DNA of 64,000 nucleotides from Treponema sp. Its GTDB lineage: Bacteria; Spirochaetota; Spirochaetia; Treponematales; Treponemataceae. The DNA is taken from NCBI GenBank assembly GCA_024695475.1, contig JAILIC010000087.1, positions 29,223-93,222 on the forward strand, given 5' to 3'. Below, in pieces: positions 26,260 through 37,000 of this stretch; within the stretch, counting starts at the first letter, position 1, and the number at the start of each line of letters is the position of its first letter. Below the pieces are notes generated by a model. That model did not search any database. It worked only from the letters and a program-made list of their open reading frames with translations, and was not told the DNA's origin. Position numbers and translations under genes: made by a program.

Positions 26260-27444
26260 CTATTCCATAAAGTAGGTCTTAATAGGTGGAAAACCATTAA
26301 AGCCAATTGAAGCATACGTAGAAGTATATGCTCCGGTACTTAAAAAGTACAACTTGTCGCCCTGCTTTAAGTCAGTCGGCAACTTATATTTGTCTGTCTC
26401 GTACATGATATCCATACTGTCACAGGTTGGTCCAGCAAGGATAACTTCCGATTCTTTGCCACCAACTTTGTCTTTGCTGGTTACAATCGGATACTTGATG
26501 GATTCATCGAGGGTTTCGATAAGACCGTTGAATTTACCGGCATCGCAGTATACCCAGCGACAGAGTGCAGTATTATTTTTACGAGAAACAAGTACGACTT
26601 CTGTTGTAAGAATACCACTGTCAGCTACAAGAGAACGACCTGGCTCCAAAATGATTTCTGGAATGTCTTCGCCAAAGTCATCATGTAAATAACGGGTGAT
26701 TTCGGATGCATACTCCTGTAAGTCATTTGTTGGCTCTTTGTATGAAGCAGGAAATCCACCACCCATGTTTATCATCGACAGGTGGATATCTTCTTCTTCT
26801 TCAAGAGAATTAAACAGGTATTTTGTTTTTGCAATGGCATCGTTCCATTGTCCGATATCACGCTGCTGACTGCCAACGTGAAAACTGATGCCATAAGGAG
26901 TAAGACCTGAGTCTCTTGCCTGTACAAGCAGATCATACGCCATATCAGGGTGACAGCCAAACTTTCGTGAAAGTGGCCAGTCTGCTGTTGTTGAGCTTTC
27001 CAAAAGAATACGCACATAGACACGTGAATGAGGAGCGTATTTGGCAATGTTTTTCAGATCATCTTTACTGTCTGTTGCAAACATACGCACGCCTTTTTCA
27101 TAAAAATATGCGATGTCCTTTGTTTTTTTGATGGTGTTTCCGTAAGAGAGGCGATCAGGAGATACACCGTATGAAAGGATGGTATCCAGCTCGTAACGTG
27201 ATGCGATGTCAAAGCAGCTGCCCTGCTCAATTAACATACGCAAAATAGGTTCGCCTGGATTTGCTTTCATAGCGTAATAGATACGTGCAAAAGGAAAAGA
27301 ATCTCGTAGCTTGATGAGATTCTTTTTTACTGTATGCAGGTTGACAACAATGTTAGGAGTCTCTAAATCCTGAGAAAACTCCAAAAAACGTTTCCAATCA
27401 CCGTCGGAAACAAAATCTTCTCGATTGGTCAAAATCGTTTCCAC
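26260..27444 (-). CDS. Ornithine/lysine-type decarboxylase (fold III PLP)
   Basis: This 394-residue enzyme belongs to the eukaryote-like ornithine decarboxylase family. The PLP lysine is Lys60 in YYAMKANP, with FHVGSQQ, the glycine loop GGGFP, EPGRSL and the active-site cysteine in GPTCDSMDI, and the C-terminal GAYTSTYAS. Members decarboxylate ornithine or lysine to putrescine or cadaverine; CDSMD does not by itself settle the substrate. The start appears to be GTG at 27444, without a clear Shine-Dalgarno. It is divergent from purB, with a strong palindrome between them. Confidence 0.85.
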   Translation of the reverse strand: METILTNREDFVSDGDWKRFLEFSQDLETPNIVVNLHTVKKNLIKLRDSFPFARIYYAMKANPGEPILRMLIEQGSCFDIASRYELDTILSYGVSPDRLSYGNTIKKTKDIAYFYEKGVRMFATDSKDDLKNIAKYAPHSRVYVRILLESSTTADWPLSRKFGCHPDMAYDLLVQARDSGLTPYGISFHVGSQQRDIGQWNDAIAKTKYLFNSLEEEEDIHLSMINMGGGFPASYKEPTNDLQEYASEITRYLHDDFGEDIPEIILEPGRSLVADSGILTTEVVLVSRKNNTALCRWVYCDAGKFNGLIETLDESIKYPIVTSKDKVGGKESEVILAGPTCDSMDIMYETDKYKLPTDLKQGDKLYFLSTGAYTSTYASIGFNGFPPIKTYFME

Positions 27445-27522
27445 CTATTGAGATGAAAATGCCAGAATAGTACCATTCTGCCCACATAATCATGAAAACC
27501 GGAGATGGCCGGCACCTCATTT

Positions 27523-27546
27523 TTATGATAGGTGATACTATCATAA
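27523..27546. promoter_or_regulatory. Palindrome between the decarboxylase and purB genes
   Basis: TTATGATAG (27523-27531) and CTATCATAA (27538-27546) form a perfect nine-base inverted repeat with a six-base centre. It lies upstream of both divergent genes and could be a shared operator. Confidence 0.45.
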
Positions 27547-27592
27547 TTGTACTACTTGTTGCTATAGTTTTTTACAATTTTGTCAATTTTTA

Positions 27593-27621
27593 TTGATAAA
27601 AATCTCTGTTTCTGCAATACT
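27593..27621 (+). promoter_or_regulatory. Promoter of purB
   Basis: TTGATA (27593-27598), 17-base spacer, AATACT (27616-27621), then eight bases to the ATG. There is no Shine-Dalgarno; the leader would be one or two bases at most. Confidence 0.55.
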
Positions 27622-27629
27622 TTTTCATT

Positions 27630-29051
27630 ATGAAAACACGCAATATCTTTGACAATTTGTCTGCGATTGATCATCGCTATTCACTTTCGGAAGCAGCTGT
27701 TTTTGACGGCTTAAGCTCTTATATTTCAGAATCAGCTTCTATCCGCTCCTGTGCAAAGGCTGAGGCTGCTCTGGTAAAAGCTCATTTGTCTGTGCGCAAG
27801 TCACTTACACCTGAAATAGAGCAAAAACTTGATGCTATTGCTCAGGCTATTGATCCGGAAGAAGTGTATCAGGAAGAACAAAAAACACAGCATAATATTC
27901 GTGCATTAGTTAATGTCATGAAAACAAAAGTACCTGCTGACATTGCACCGCTGGTACATTTGGGTGCTACCAGTGTTGATATCCTTGATACTGCATTATC
28001 AATGCGTATGAGAGATGCAGTACAGCAAGTTGTACTACCAGAGTTAAAAGCTTTGGAAAAAGATTTGTGTGCTATAGCAGATCGCGAGGCAGAAACTCCT
28101 CAGGTTGGTAGAACTCATGGTCAGCATGCTGTCCCCATTACTTTTGGTTGGTCCATTGCCGAGTTTGTAAGCCGATTAGGCAAATCAATTCTCCGCATCG
28201 AGGAGTTGTCAAATCAGCTTAAAGGTAAACTTGCAGGACCTGTTGGCTCCTACAATGGCCCGAGCATGATAGTAAAAGATCCTGAGGAATTAGAGCGTAT
28301 CTACCTTTCGTTTTTGGGCCTGGAACCAAGTGAGTACTCAAATCAGTTGGTAGAACCAGAATATCTGCTGCGCCTATTGCTTGAGATTAATGTTGCTTTT
28401 GGTATCATAGCAAACCTTGCCGATGATTTGCGCAATCTTCAGCGTAGCGAAATTGGCGAAGTATTTGAGTACTTTTCTTCAACACAGGTTGGATCAAGTA
28501 CGATGCCTCAAAAGCGAAATCCATGGAATAGTGAACATGTTAAATCATTATGGAAAGCAATGTGCCCACGTGTTATGACATTCTATATGGATCAGATTTC
28601 TGAACATCAGCGAGACTTGACCAATAGTGCCAGCCAGCGCTTTATTACTGATTATCTTACTGGCTTTACGATGGCCGTTGCCCGCATGCATAAAGTTGTC
28701 AGCGGTCTGCAGGCTGATACCGCCAATATGGAAAAAACATTGCAAGATGCTGGCGGTAAGGTAAAGGGTGGTGTACTTGCAGAACCAGCTTACATTCTCC
28801 TTGGTGAAGCTGGTGAAAACAATGGTCATGAAATTATTCGTAAGATTACTCTTGAATGTGAGCAGACCGGTGCAACGTTCTTCGAAGTACTTAAAAAGCA
28901 CACTGAAGTGTTTACTAAGATTACGGAGCAGCTAAAAAAACTTGGAGTTAAAGATGCAGAGACATTCTTTGAAAATCCTGCTCGTTATCGAGGGCTTGCT
29001 GCTGAAAAATCTCGTCGTCTGGCACAAAAGTATGCCGAATTGATGAAATAA
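27630..29051 (+). CDS. purB: Adenylosuccinate lyase
   Basis: PurB catalyses two fumarate-releasing steps of purine synthesis (SAICAR to AICAR and adenylosuccinate to AMP). The 473-residue protein has the fumarase/aspartase superfamily signature GSSTMPQKRNP, the catalytic-loop QVGSS just before it, and VGRTHGQHAVPITFG with the catalytic His. It belongs to the longer PurB type. purC lies 11 kb away on the other strand; purine genes are scattered. A terminator follows directly. Confidence 0.93.
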   Translation: MKTRNIFDNLSAIDHRYSLSEAAVFDGLSSYISESASIRSCAKAEAALVKAHLSVRKSLTPEIEQKLDAIAQAIDPEEVYQEEQKTQHNIRALVNVMKTKVPADIAPLVHLGATSVDILDTALSMRMRDAVQQVVLPELKALEKDLCAIADREAETPQVGRTHGQHAVPITFGWSIAEFVSRLGKSILRIEELSNQLKGKLAGPVGSYNGPSMIVKDPEELERIYLSFLGLEPSEYSNQLVEPEYLLRLLLEINVAFGIIANLADDLRNLQRSEIGEVFEYFSSTQVGSSTMPQKRNPWNSEHVKSLWKAMCPRVMTFYMDQISEHQRDLTNSASQRFITDYLTGFTMAVARMHKVVSGLQADTANMEKTLQDAGGKVKGGVLAEPAYILLGEAGENNGHEIIRKITLECEQTGATFFEVLKKHTEVFTKITEQLKKLGVKDAETFFENPARYRGLAAEKSRRLAQKYAELMK

Positions 29052-29054
29052 TAT

Positions 29055-29085
29055 AAAAGGCTGTTAGGTATCCTAACAGCCTTTT
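29055..29085 (+). terminator. Terminator of purB
   Basis: AAAAGGCTGTTAGG (29055-29068) pairs with CCTAACAGCCTTTT (29072-29085), a 14-bp stem with a three-base loop and weak T run. It also reads from the minus strand. Confidence 0.85.
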
Positions 29086-29199
29086 ATTGTTTAAACTTTT
29101 TTGACTATGTTATTTTGTGCTGAAATATTTTGTTTTCAGCTACATCGTATACTTTTCACTTTTTAGAAGGCAACGATGCATAAATATACTATAGCCATT

Positions 29200-30096
29200 T
29201 TACTGTATTTGTTCAAGGCTTGTCATGGCCTTATCTGCATAATATTTTGACAAGTAAAACAAATATGGAGACTCAGAAGAAGTTGCAAGATACTTTGTTT
29301 CTTCTCCTTGCTCTACTGGATATACGGTAACAGTTATTGTCTTTTCATTTGTAGTAACTGTAATTGTAGATGATGGTACTGTTGGCAGTGTTTCAGACTC
29401 ATCTGCCCAAGATTGTACATTCATAGTACGGACGGACGAAACAAATGTTGACAGCTTTTCGTTGTCAGGATCAGCTCCAGTACTACCAGAGGTAACACTC
29501 CAGGTATCTTGATTTTTTGCAATGCTCCAGGCAGTGCCATTTGCCGATGCGACCGAGACAGCTGTGATGGTGTCAGCCTCAACGGAGTATAAGTCACGGC
29601 TCCGAAGCTCATTAACAGTCTTGTTATAGATATTGTTATATGAACCAGATACCAGATAAATATTTTTGCTGTCATCAACCTTGATGTACGTTTGACTCGT
29701 TGTTGACGATGCTTTACCAATGGTAATAGTACGTACAGTTTTACCATCTTTTGCAGCGGTTACCGTAAGTGCATTGTTTGTAAGCCCATAGCGCTCTAAT
29801 GTTGCCTCATTGTCAGAAGATGAGACAACATCCAAGACGGTTATATCCGTAATATTGTTTGCGATGCTCTGTGCAGAAGTCGTATTTGCTAGATACTGTT
29901 TATCCCCTACAAACCAATTACCGTCTTTTTTAGTAACTATAACGGTACTGTCCGCAGTGGTAATCGTAAAGGTATCAGGCTCTGCTTTTAATGTCATATT
30001 CTTGATAGTACTTTTATTTGCTTGTATCAATTGTACGATGTAGATACAGAGCAATATTCCTATAGCACAAAGTAGTACTGATTTTCTTTTTGTCAT
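29200..30096 (-). CDS. DUF4340 protein of a Gld-like ABC system
   Basis: This 298-residue protein has one N-terminal membrane anchor (about residues 7-24) and a periplasmic part with two repeated DUF4340-like segments (FTITTADSTVIVTKKDGNWFV; later TAWSIAKNQDTWSVT). The function of DUF4340 is not established; it accompanies GldG-type ABC components in many bacteria. Its ATG overlaps the stop of the GldG-like gene (ATGA), so the two are translationally coupled. AAGAAGG gives the ribosome site. Confidence 0.75.
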   Translation of the reverse strand: MTKRKSVLLCAIGILLCIYIVQLIQANKSTIKNMTLKAEPDTFTITTADSTVIVTKKDGNWFVGDKQYLANTTSAQSIANNITDITVLDVVSSSDNEATLERYGLTNNALTVTAAKDGKTVRTITIGKASSTTSQTYIKVDDSKNIYLVSGSYNNIYNKTVNELRSRDLYSVEADTITAVSVASANGTAWSIAKNQDTWSVTSGSTGADPDNEKLSTFVSSVRTMNVQSWADESETLPTVPSSTITVTTNEKTITVTVYPVEQGEETKYLATSSESPYLFYLSKYYADKAMTSLEQIQ

Positions 30097-32192
30097 TTTG
30101 TACCTTCTTTATTTTCAGCATTGGTAGTACCCGCTTTGTGAGCAGTACGCAGGTCCCGCTCATCATTTGGGTTGTAACGATCATGAATTTGTCTTCTTCG
30201 CTCATTGCGTGATTTCCAGACAAATAAACCTATGAGGGCTACGATAATACCAAGACCAAATTCATTAAAGTATTTGGCAAACTGGATTGCACCTACATTG
30301 CTCAACTCAAGTCCGTTAAGAGAGAGACCTTTTGTTCTCATAGTACATAACTCACTCTGACCATTGAGGTAGTCGATGGCATTACGAATAAAGATGGCAA
30401 TTGGCTGCTGTCCATTTTCGTCGATAAGTGCAGGAGAGGTGATAAAAGAAGAACCTGAAATAAATATCTTGCCACTTTGTATGCTCTTTGCCAGGTGGTC
30501 ATGTGCCGATAAGGTCTGTGCTTCGTCTTCATCATCAAAAGACGGCATGGCTTCGTATGCACTGGTAAACTTGCCTTCAACAAGGACTGCAAGGTTTTGT
30601 ACGCTTTCTTTCGACTTGTCAGAAGGCGGGGTTACCATCATAGGATTAAGCATGATATGTTCGCTCTGTGTCCATGCACGAGGAGAAGTTTGAGCAAGTT
30701 CAGTAACCTTGAGGTCAGGATTACTCTTTGCGTTTGAAACATCGAGAGAACCATTCTGTAAGAATATAAGATATCCTAAGTTTTTAGAAATGACACTCTT
30801 TTGGTTGATACTCTTTTTTTGCAGCATTGGTGCCCAATACCAAGGAACCATACCCATTCCCTGTTGTTCAGCACGATAGCTTACTTCGTCCATGATGTAG
30901 TCAGTACCAGGAGTGATACCATAGGCAGTCAAAATTTGATTAAGTCCGGTATCTATCGGTGTAAAGGTTGATTGACCTGTATATGGGTTTTGGTTTTCAT
31001 CAAAAGGATCGATAAAGAACATCAAATTGCCACCACGCATCAAGAATTGGTCGATGGCATAGAGTTCCTTTTCAGAGAAGGCTGTTTTTGGTCCGTTTAT
31101 GACTATCATGCTCATGCTGACCGGAATGTCATCGCTGGCAAGATTGAGTTCCTTAAAGGAATACATGTCGGATACCAAAGTGTTAAAGGTACCGGAACCT
31201 CTCTGGCTGTCATTAATATCAGCTTCGCCATGGCCAGTGATATAGCCAATTTCAGTTGCATGAGAGACAAGACTTTGAATACCTTTGTTGATAGAGTCTT
31301 CAAGACTATCAAGGCCAACGATGCTATACGAAAAACCAAAGAGGCTCTTTTGTAATCCCAGTGGCATAAGCAGGAATTTGTCGTTATATGACAATACCAT
31401 GTTGAGCACGCTGTTGTGAGTGGTTTTGTCGCTTGTCTGCCAGATAATCGGTTTGATACCGTATTGAGTGGTAAGATTTGCAATATCACTTTCAGATGGA
31501 GCAATTTCGCTATAGACAAGACGATCTTTGTTCTTTTTGTTTACATCGTCACAGAGTTTTTTTACCGTGGTCTCGAGCTGATCAAAGCCTTTTACCGATT
31601 TGAGCTCATTTGATAAGTACAGAGTAAGAGACAGTTTGTCGTTTTGTGGTAGAGAAGCCAATGTATCAGATGTAGAAATCATCTTGGCAATGGTAGTTGT
31701 CAGCTTGTACTCAAAACCGTCTGCGGTAGTGAGCGGGTCAATGATTTGTATGTTATCGGTATATAAAATGGCAATACCCATCCATGCCTGTTTTACCCCC
31801 ATCTCTGTATTAGAAACCATGCGCAGTGGTACTTCTTTTAAGCCATAACCGGAAGCAAGCTGGCGGTTTTCCTGCTTGTTCATATCAAAGAAAGTATAGG
31901 AAAACTTGCCTTTTGCAGCACCTTTGTACTCAACGAGAATATCGTTGATATACTGGTCAACGGTATTATACGGAGCTGGTAAACCGTCAGAAAAAAATAC
32001 TTGTACGGTAACAGGCTCGGTAAGGGTACGTACGGTCTGTTTACTTACAGAGGAAAGTGAGTATGATTGAGGAGCTGTCAGATCGAGACGTAAAAATGCT
32101 CTATTGCAAACAAGATTAGCAAGGATAAGCACAATGACAAAGAGTGCAAAGTCACTTGCTGGATTTTTTAGCCATTGAATTATTTTTTTCAT
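30093..32192 (-). CDS. GldG-like auxiliary component of an ABC transporter
   Basis: The 699-residue protein has an N-terminal membrane helix (about residues 15-33), then a large extracytoplasmic domain beginning with LDLTAPQSYSLSSVSKQTVRTL, typical of the GldG/ABC auxiliary family, including the GHGEADI loop, FFIDPFDENQNP, and a second membrane helix near the C-terminus (EFGLGIIVALIGLFVWK) followed by a basic tail. Such proteins pair with a GldA-type ATPase and GldF-type permease; in Bacteroidetes they are needed for gliding, but spirochaetes use them for an unknown export function. GGAG stands nine bases before the ATG. Confidence 0.8.
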   Translation of the reverse strand: MKKIIQWLKNPASDFALFVIVLILANLVCNRAFLRLDLTAPQSYSLSSVSKQTVRTLTEPVTVQVFFSDGLPAPYNTVDQYINDILVEYKGAAKGKFSYTFFDMNKQENRQLASGYGLKEVPLRMVSNTEMGVKQAWMGIAILYTDNIQIIDPLTTADGFEYKLTTTIAKMISTSDTLASLPQNDKLSLTLYLSNELKSVKGFDQLETTVKKLCDDVNKKNKDRLVYSEIAPSESDIANLTTQYGIKPIIWQTSDKTTHNSVLNMVLSYNDKFLLMPLGLQKSLFGFSYSIVGLDSLEDSINKGIQSLVSHATEIGYITGHGEADINDSQRGSGTFNTLVSDMYSFKELNLASDDIPVSMSMIVINGPKTAFSEKELYAIDQFLMRGGNLMFFIDPFDENQNPYTGQSTFTPIDTGLNQILTAYGITPGTDYIMDEVSYRAEQQGMGMVPWYWAPMLQKKSINQKSVISKNLGYLIFLQNGSLDVSNAKSNPDLKVTELAQTSPRAWTQSEHIMLNPMMVTPPSDKSKESVQNLAVLVEGKFTSAYEAMPSFDDEDEAQTLSAHDHLAKSIQSGKIFISGSSFITSPALIDENGQQPIAIFIRNAIDYLNGQSELCTMRTKGLSLNGLELSNVGAIQFAKYFNEFGLGIIVALIGLFVWKSRNERRRQIHDRYNPNDERDLRTAHKAGTTNAENKEGTK

Positions 32193-32197
32193 ATCAG

Positions 32198-32935
32198 TTA
32201 TCTCCGGTCACTTTGTTCTATTTTGACGGTAAGACCGAGGAAAATAGCAGTCAGTGAGATAAAATATAACAAATCGCGAGTATCAATGATTCCTCGTGCA
32301 ATGGACTTAAAGTGCGTGTCTGCAAGGAACCATGACAATATATTTACGGCAACTGGTGGGAGCAATACCAAAAACATATTGATGAGTGAAAGCACAATAC
32401 AAATAGTAAAGGCTATAAAAAATGCGATAATCTGATTTTTTGTACTGGCAGATGCAAAAATACCAATGGCAGAATATGAAGCACACAAAAAGAGAGCTCC
32501 GAGGTATCCGCCAATAACGGGACCTGCATCTAACGTACCAAACTGAGCAGCGGTAATAACATAGAAGAAAGTTGGTACAAGCATAGCAGCACTTGTCAAA
32601 AAAGCTGCCAAAAACTTGCCAGCGACAACCTGGCCTTCAAGTACCGGCAGAGTAAGCAATGTCTCAAGACTGCCACTGCGTTTTTCTTCAGAAAAGAGAC
32701 GCATGGTCAATGCGGGAATAAAGAAGGACAGAAGGATTGGCAGGATGGCAAAAAAGCCACGGAGTTCTGCACGTTGCTGCAAAAAGAATGTAGAAAAAAA
32801 CAAAAATCCAGAAAAAATCAAAAACAATGCAGTAACGATATAGGCAATTGGACTGGTAAAATATGCAGCCAGTTCTCGCTTCATGATGACAAAAACAGGA
32901 GAGCTGGTCTTTGTTTGTTTTGTAGAATCGGTCAT
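32198..32935 (-). CDS. ABC-2 type permease, GldF-like
   Basis: A 245-residue integral membrane protein with about six hydrophobic segments. It starts with the typical cytoplasmic lead MKRELAAYFTSPIAYI and contains RLFSEEKRSGSLETLLTLPVLEGQVVAGKF, the conserved loop of the ABC-2/GldF permeases. It pairs with the ATPase gene upstream, with a five-base gap and an AGGAGG site overlapping that gap. It should form the membrane channel of the complex with the ATPase and the GldG-like protein. Confidence 0.85.
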   Translation of the reverse strand: MTDSTKQTKTSSPVFVIMKRELAAYFTSPIAYIVTALFLIFSGFLFFSTFFLQQRAELRGFFAILPILLSFFIPALTMRLFSEEKRSGSLETLLTLPVLEGQVVAGKFLAAFLTSAAMLVPTFFYVITAAQFGTLDAGPVIGGYLGALFLCASYSAIGIFASASTKNQIIAFFIAFTICIVLSLINMFLVLLPPVAVNILSWFLADTHFKSIARGIIDTRDLLYFISLTAIFLGLTVKIEQSDRR

Positions 32936-32940
32936 AGTGT

Positions 32941-33885
32941 TTATGCCTCCTGAGTAGTAAGTATATGGAATACATCTTCAAGACTGTTGCGCTGAGGTGT
33001 AAGCTCATAAAGCGTCCAGCCTTTATCTACGATAAGCTTGAATAAAGCAGGGCGAAGCTCTTCATTGTCTTTTACAGAAACAACAGCACCTGCTAATTGT
33101 GACTCACCCTTGATAGGCTCTGGAGTCATTGCAGAAGCACCTGCAGCATTTTGCAAGGTGTTGAGCGCCTGTAACAATTCAGTGGAAGAACATCCTCCGA
33201 CAGTAATTTGCAAAGCCAGAGAGTGACCATAGCGTTCTCTCAATTCTGCAGTCGGGCTGTCGGCAACGACTTTTCCTTGTGAGATGATAATGACACGATT
33301 ACAGAGCATTTCGACTTCACCCAAAATATGGGTGGATATGATGACGGTACGTGTTTTACCAATTTCTTTTATCAGGTTGCGTACGTCTTCGATCTGGTTT
33401 GGATCAAGACCACTGGTTGGCTCATCAAGAATCAATATTTCTGGATTATGCATCAACGCATGAGCAAGACCGACCCTCTGGCGGTAACCACGAGATAGCT
33501 CGCTGATATTTTTGTGCATAACTTCTTTAAGACCGCAGGTGGTACAGAGTTCTGGTACTCGAGTTTCTGGATCAACGCCCTGCATGCGTGCAATGTAATA
33601 CAAATAATCTTCGACAATCATGTCAGAATACAGTGGTGCTGACTCCGGCATATAACCGATTTTACGCTTTGCATCTACAGGATTTTGTGTTATATCGATA
33701 CCATCGATTTTAATGGTACCGCTGCTTGGCTGTAAAAAACCGGTAACCATACGCATGGTTGTAGATTTACCTGCCCCATTAGGACCGAGCAGACCGACAA
33801 TTTGACCTGTGGGAATTGAAAAACTGACGTCATTTACTGCACGAAAGGTCCCAAATAGTCGGGATACGTGCGAAACTTCTATCAT
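32941..33885 (-). CDS. ABC transporter ATP-binding protein, GldA-like
   Basis: A 314-residue nucleotide-binding subunit. Walker A GPNGAGKST (34-42), a Q-loop region at GYMPES, signature LSRGYRQRVG and Walker B ILILDEPTSGLDPNQ are intact. The C-terminal 90 residues form the extra domain seen in GldA/CcmA-type ATPases. It is the first gene of the four-gene operon. GGTGGAGG precedes the ATG, and the operon promoter must lie in the 128-base gap shared with the divergent surface-protein gene. Confidence 0.9.
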   Translation of the reverse strand: MIEVSHVSRLFGTFRAVNDVSFSIPTGQIVGLLGPNGAGKSTTMRMVTGFLQPSSGTIKIDGIDITQNPVDAKRKIGYMPESAPLYSDMIVEDYLYYIARMQGVDPETRVPELCTTCGLKEVMHKNISELSRGYRQRVGLAHALMHNPEILILDEPTSGLDPNQIEDVRNLIKEIGKTRTVIISTHILGEVEMLCNRVIIISQGKVVADSPTAELRERYGHSLALQITVGGCSSTELLQALNTLQNAAGASAMTPEPIKGESQLAGAVVSVKDNEELRPALFKLIVDKGWTLYELTPQRNSLEDVFHILTTQEA

Positions 33886-33996
33886 AATGCCTCCACCTTA
33901 TTTTAAAATATAAGACCTTATTATACTTAATTTAAATATAGTAATAAATGCAGGGTTACGGCAATAACAAACTTTTATACGAGCATTATAATATGG

Positions 33997-34007
33997 TATA
34001 ATATACT
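33997..34007 (+). promoter_or_regulatory. -10 region of the surface-protein gene
   Basis: TATAAT (33997-34002) overlaps TATACT (34002-34007). The second ends exactly six bases before the ATG at 34014. No Shine-Dalgarno is visible. Confidence 0.5.
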
Positions 34008-34013
34008 GTTGAT

Positions 34014-37000
34014 ATGAATCGCTTTTTACTGCCCTTTAAACGCTGTTGTCTGGTATTATGTTTTCTCTTTGTGTATGGTGCCTGTGCTTTTGGGGCGGAA
34101 TATACGAAGTATTATTGGACAGGTAGTACGAGTGGCAATTTTGATGTAGCTGCAAATTGGGGTGATTCAGGATATCCAAGTACAAGCAGTCATTCTGCAA
34201 ATGTGATTAATGCTGAATCGGGTACAACGATTACATTGCAAAATGATGTTACTATAGGCGAACTATTTATCCAAGGTACAAATGAGGTTACCATTGATTT
34301 AAGTGGTCACACGCTTTCTGTAGGTGAGCTGATTTTAGGTGATAGAGAATGGAATGGTAACAACAACGGAAAACTGGTTCTTACTGGTGGTGGCACGGTC
34401 ATTATCACGAAAACATTTGACTGCACTAATGTCGCTGACTGTTCTTTAACTATAAATGATGCGCACTGTACTATAATTGGTACGTATTTTTTTAATACCA
34501 ACAGTGGTTCTCTTTCTATAGGTGGTACGGGAGTTCTTGTTTTAGATGGAACATGTGGTTATGGTTACACGGATTCTGATATTTTTAATGATTCATCACT
34601 GACTGTCATAAGTGATTCAAGTACTACCAATACGTGGCTTGGAACAACTGATACCAATTGGATGGAGGTTGCTAACTGGAGTAAAGGTACTATTCCTGGA
34701 GCAGACAGTACGACCTCTGTTATCATTCCCTCTGGTACTACATATTCACCTGTGGTGTCAGAACCATTGACAGGTTCTATTCCTAATCTGTATATAAAAG
34801 AAGGTGCAACGCTAACCGTTTCTGGTGGTGTTACTTTTACCTCTTCAGGGACGGTCCTCAATCTTGGTACTATCGACAATAGCGGTACTATAACTGCCTC
34901 AACCACAACCTGCATTAATCCCGGTACTATTACAAATACCGGAACGCTGACATTACAAACGCTTACCAATTCCGGTAGTGTAGATGTAACTGGAGGTGCG
35001 GTAGCTGTAATTACAATTACTAATACTGGTATAATAACAAGTACAGGCAGTACTACTTTTAGCGGTGATACGTTTACCAATAACGGAGCGGTAAAGTTTG
35101 GTGGCAGTGAGACTTTTTCATATGGTACAAAAACTTCAGAGACAAATAGCTCTATTATCTATACAGGATCAAGTGCAAGTAATGTCATCTGGGATGATGA
35201 CTATTATAACTTGACATTGGTAAGCGGTACCACGTTTGAAGTTAGTCATACTGTTGTGGTTAATGGTACTTTGACCATCTTATCTGGCGGTACATTGAAA
35301 GCTTTGTCAGGTGCGACTGTTGGTAGTTCCACCTGCATAATTCTTAATCAGGGTGCTATTGTTGTAAACAGTGCCTCTGTAGACTGGTCGGCTGCAAGTG
35401 TTACATCGAATTCTTCTAGTAGTATGAAGTATGACTGCGATGGTGCATCGAATGATATTTGGACCAGTTATGGAAATCTTACACTGCAAGGTTCATTTAC
35501 CTTTGATAGTGAGTGTACGGTGCAGACCTTGACAGCTACAGGACTTGGCGGTAAAACCTTGACAGTAAATGATAAAGTTACTGTTGCAGGCACTATGACA
35601 TTACAGGGTACAGACATCAGTAGCCCGCTGACTATAACTCATTCTGGTGCTGACGCAGGCTCTTTTGTCTTGGGGACTTCGGGGCAGTCTAATGGACGTT
35701 ATTTAGTAGTTGAGGCTGATGGACCTGTTATTTCTCAAGATTATACTGCGTATTATTCTAAGTTTTCTGATGGTACCTATGAAAAATTTGATGAGATGCA
35801 GCATTGGAAGTTTATTCCTAACGGCTGGCCTCAGTTTATCATGTGCATGGCTCCTGTGGGACAAAGAAAATTGCTTGTTGTTGTCAGCCATGAAATTAAT
35901 ACTGGTACACTGACGCTGTATAGTGATGCTACGACTGACGCTGCTACTGTTAATGCATTAACAGAAATTCCTAAGTCGTTTAGTATTACCGATACGAGTG
36001 GTACAGCGAGTTCTTCTATATTAATAGATACAAGTGTGCCGGCAACACTTGCCTTTTCTAATATAATGGCTTCGGGGCTTGTGCTCACTTTAAATCGCGA
36101 TGTCACTTTTGCTGATATTGCTTCGGGAGCACTCTTTGTTTGTGTAAATGAGACTTCAACTTCATATTATAATATAATGACCGGAGAGTCGGGAGATGTC
36201 ACGTACGTACAGGATAAGCTTGGTGTTTCTATGAAGCCTCAATCTATGCATATTCTGTCAGATTTTGCCATTAATGTCATAAAACCTTCGTATGCCTATG
36301 ATGGTAGTTTTATTAATGAGGGAGCTGACTTGTATAGCGAAGGTAGCTATGCAGTACATGATTGGAGTGCTGGTCAACAAAACTATGGTACCTTACATGC
36401 CGACAACGATATTACGATAGTCGCCAACTTTGATGATGGCTTTGTCTCTGGCGGATACAAGGCGCGATTATTTCTTGATAAAGATCCCGATCCAGCCTCT
36501 GTTTGTAAAATCTATGGTGAGTTTGCAGGGTATGATTGCCGTGCTTGGATTCCGCTGGCATTTAAAAATAAAGATGGTACGATAGCCACAACCGCTAATA
36601 ATAGTAGTTATATTACCGTTGATGAAGCAAATAGACCTGCTGCATCATCTGTTAAGTTTGATTTGCCAGTAACTACCGACAGCCAGTATGTATCGTGGGC
36701 ATCGGGTGATCAGATAACATTCTTGTTTGAGGTTTTGGACTCCAGTGGTAATCAAATACAAATAAATCGCTTTCATGATGGAGCAACGGCTCCTCTGTAC
36801 GCATTGCGATTGGCAGATGCTTCTGATATTACCAGTCTTGATTTATGGTCGTTCCGCCTCAAGGGTAAGATAAAGCAGCGAGGCGGTGTGTCGATTTTTA
36901 ACAATGTCATCGATGTAAATCAGGGCGAAAACGTCATTGTTGAGGTTGAGCAAAACGCTCGAGGACCATTATCGGTTATCGTAATGACTTTGGACGGTAA

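Noticed and set aside
29176..29250. A 24-codon frame starting MHKYTIAILLYLF with AGAAGG ahead, on the plus strand after purB
   Set aside because: It runs antisense into the end of the DUF4340 gene, is very short and has no family; most likely chance in AT-rich DNA.
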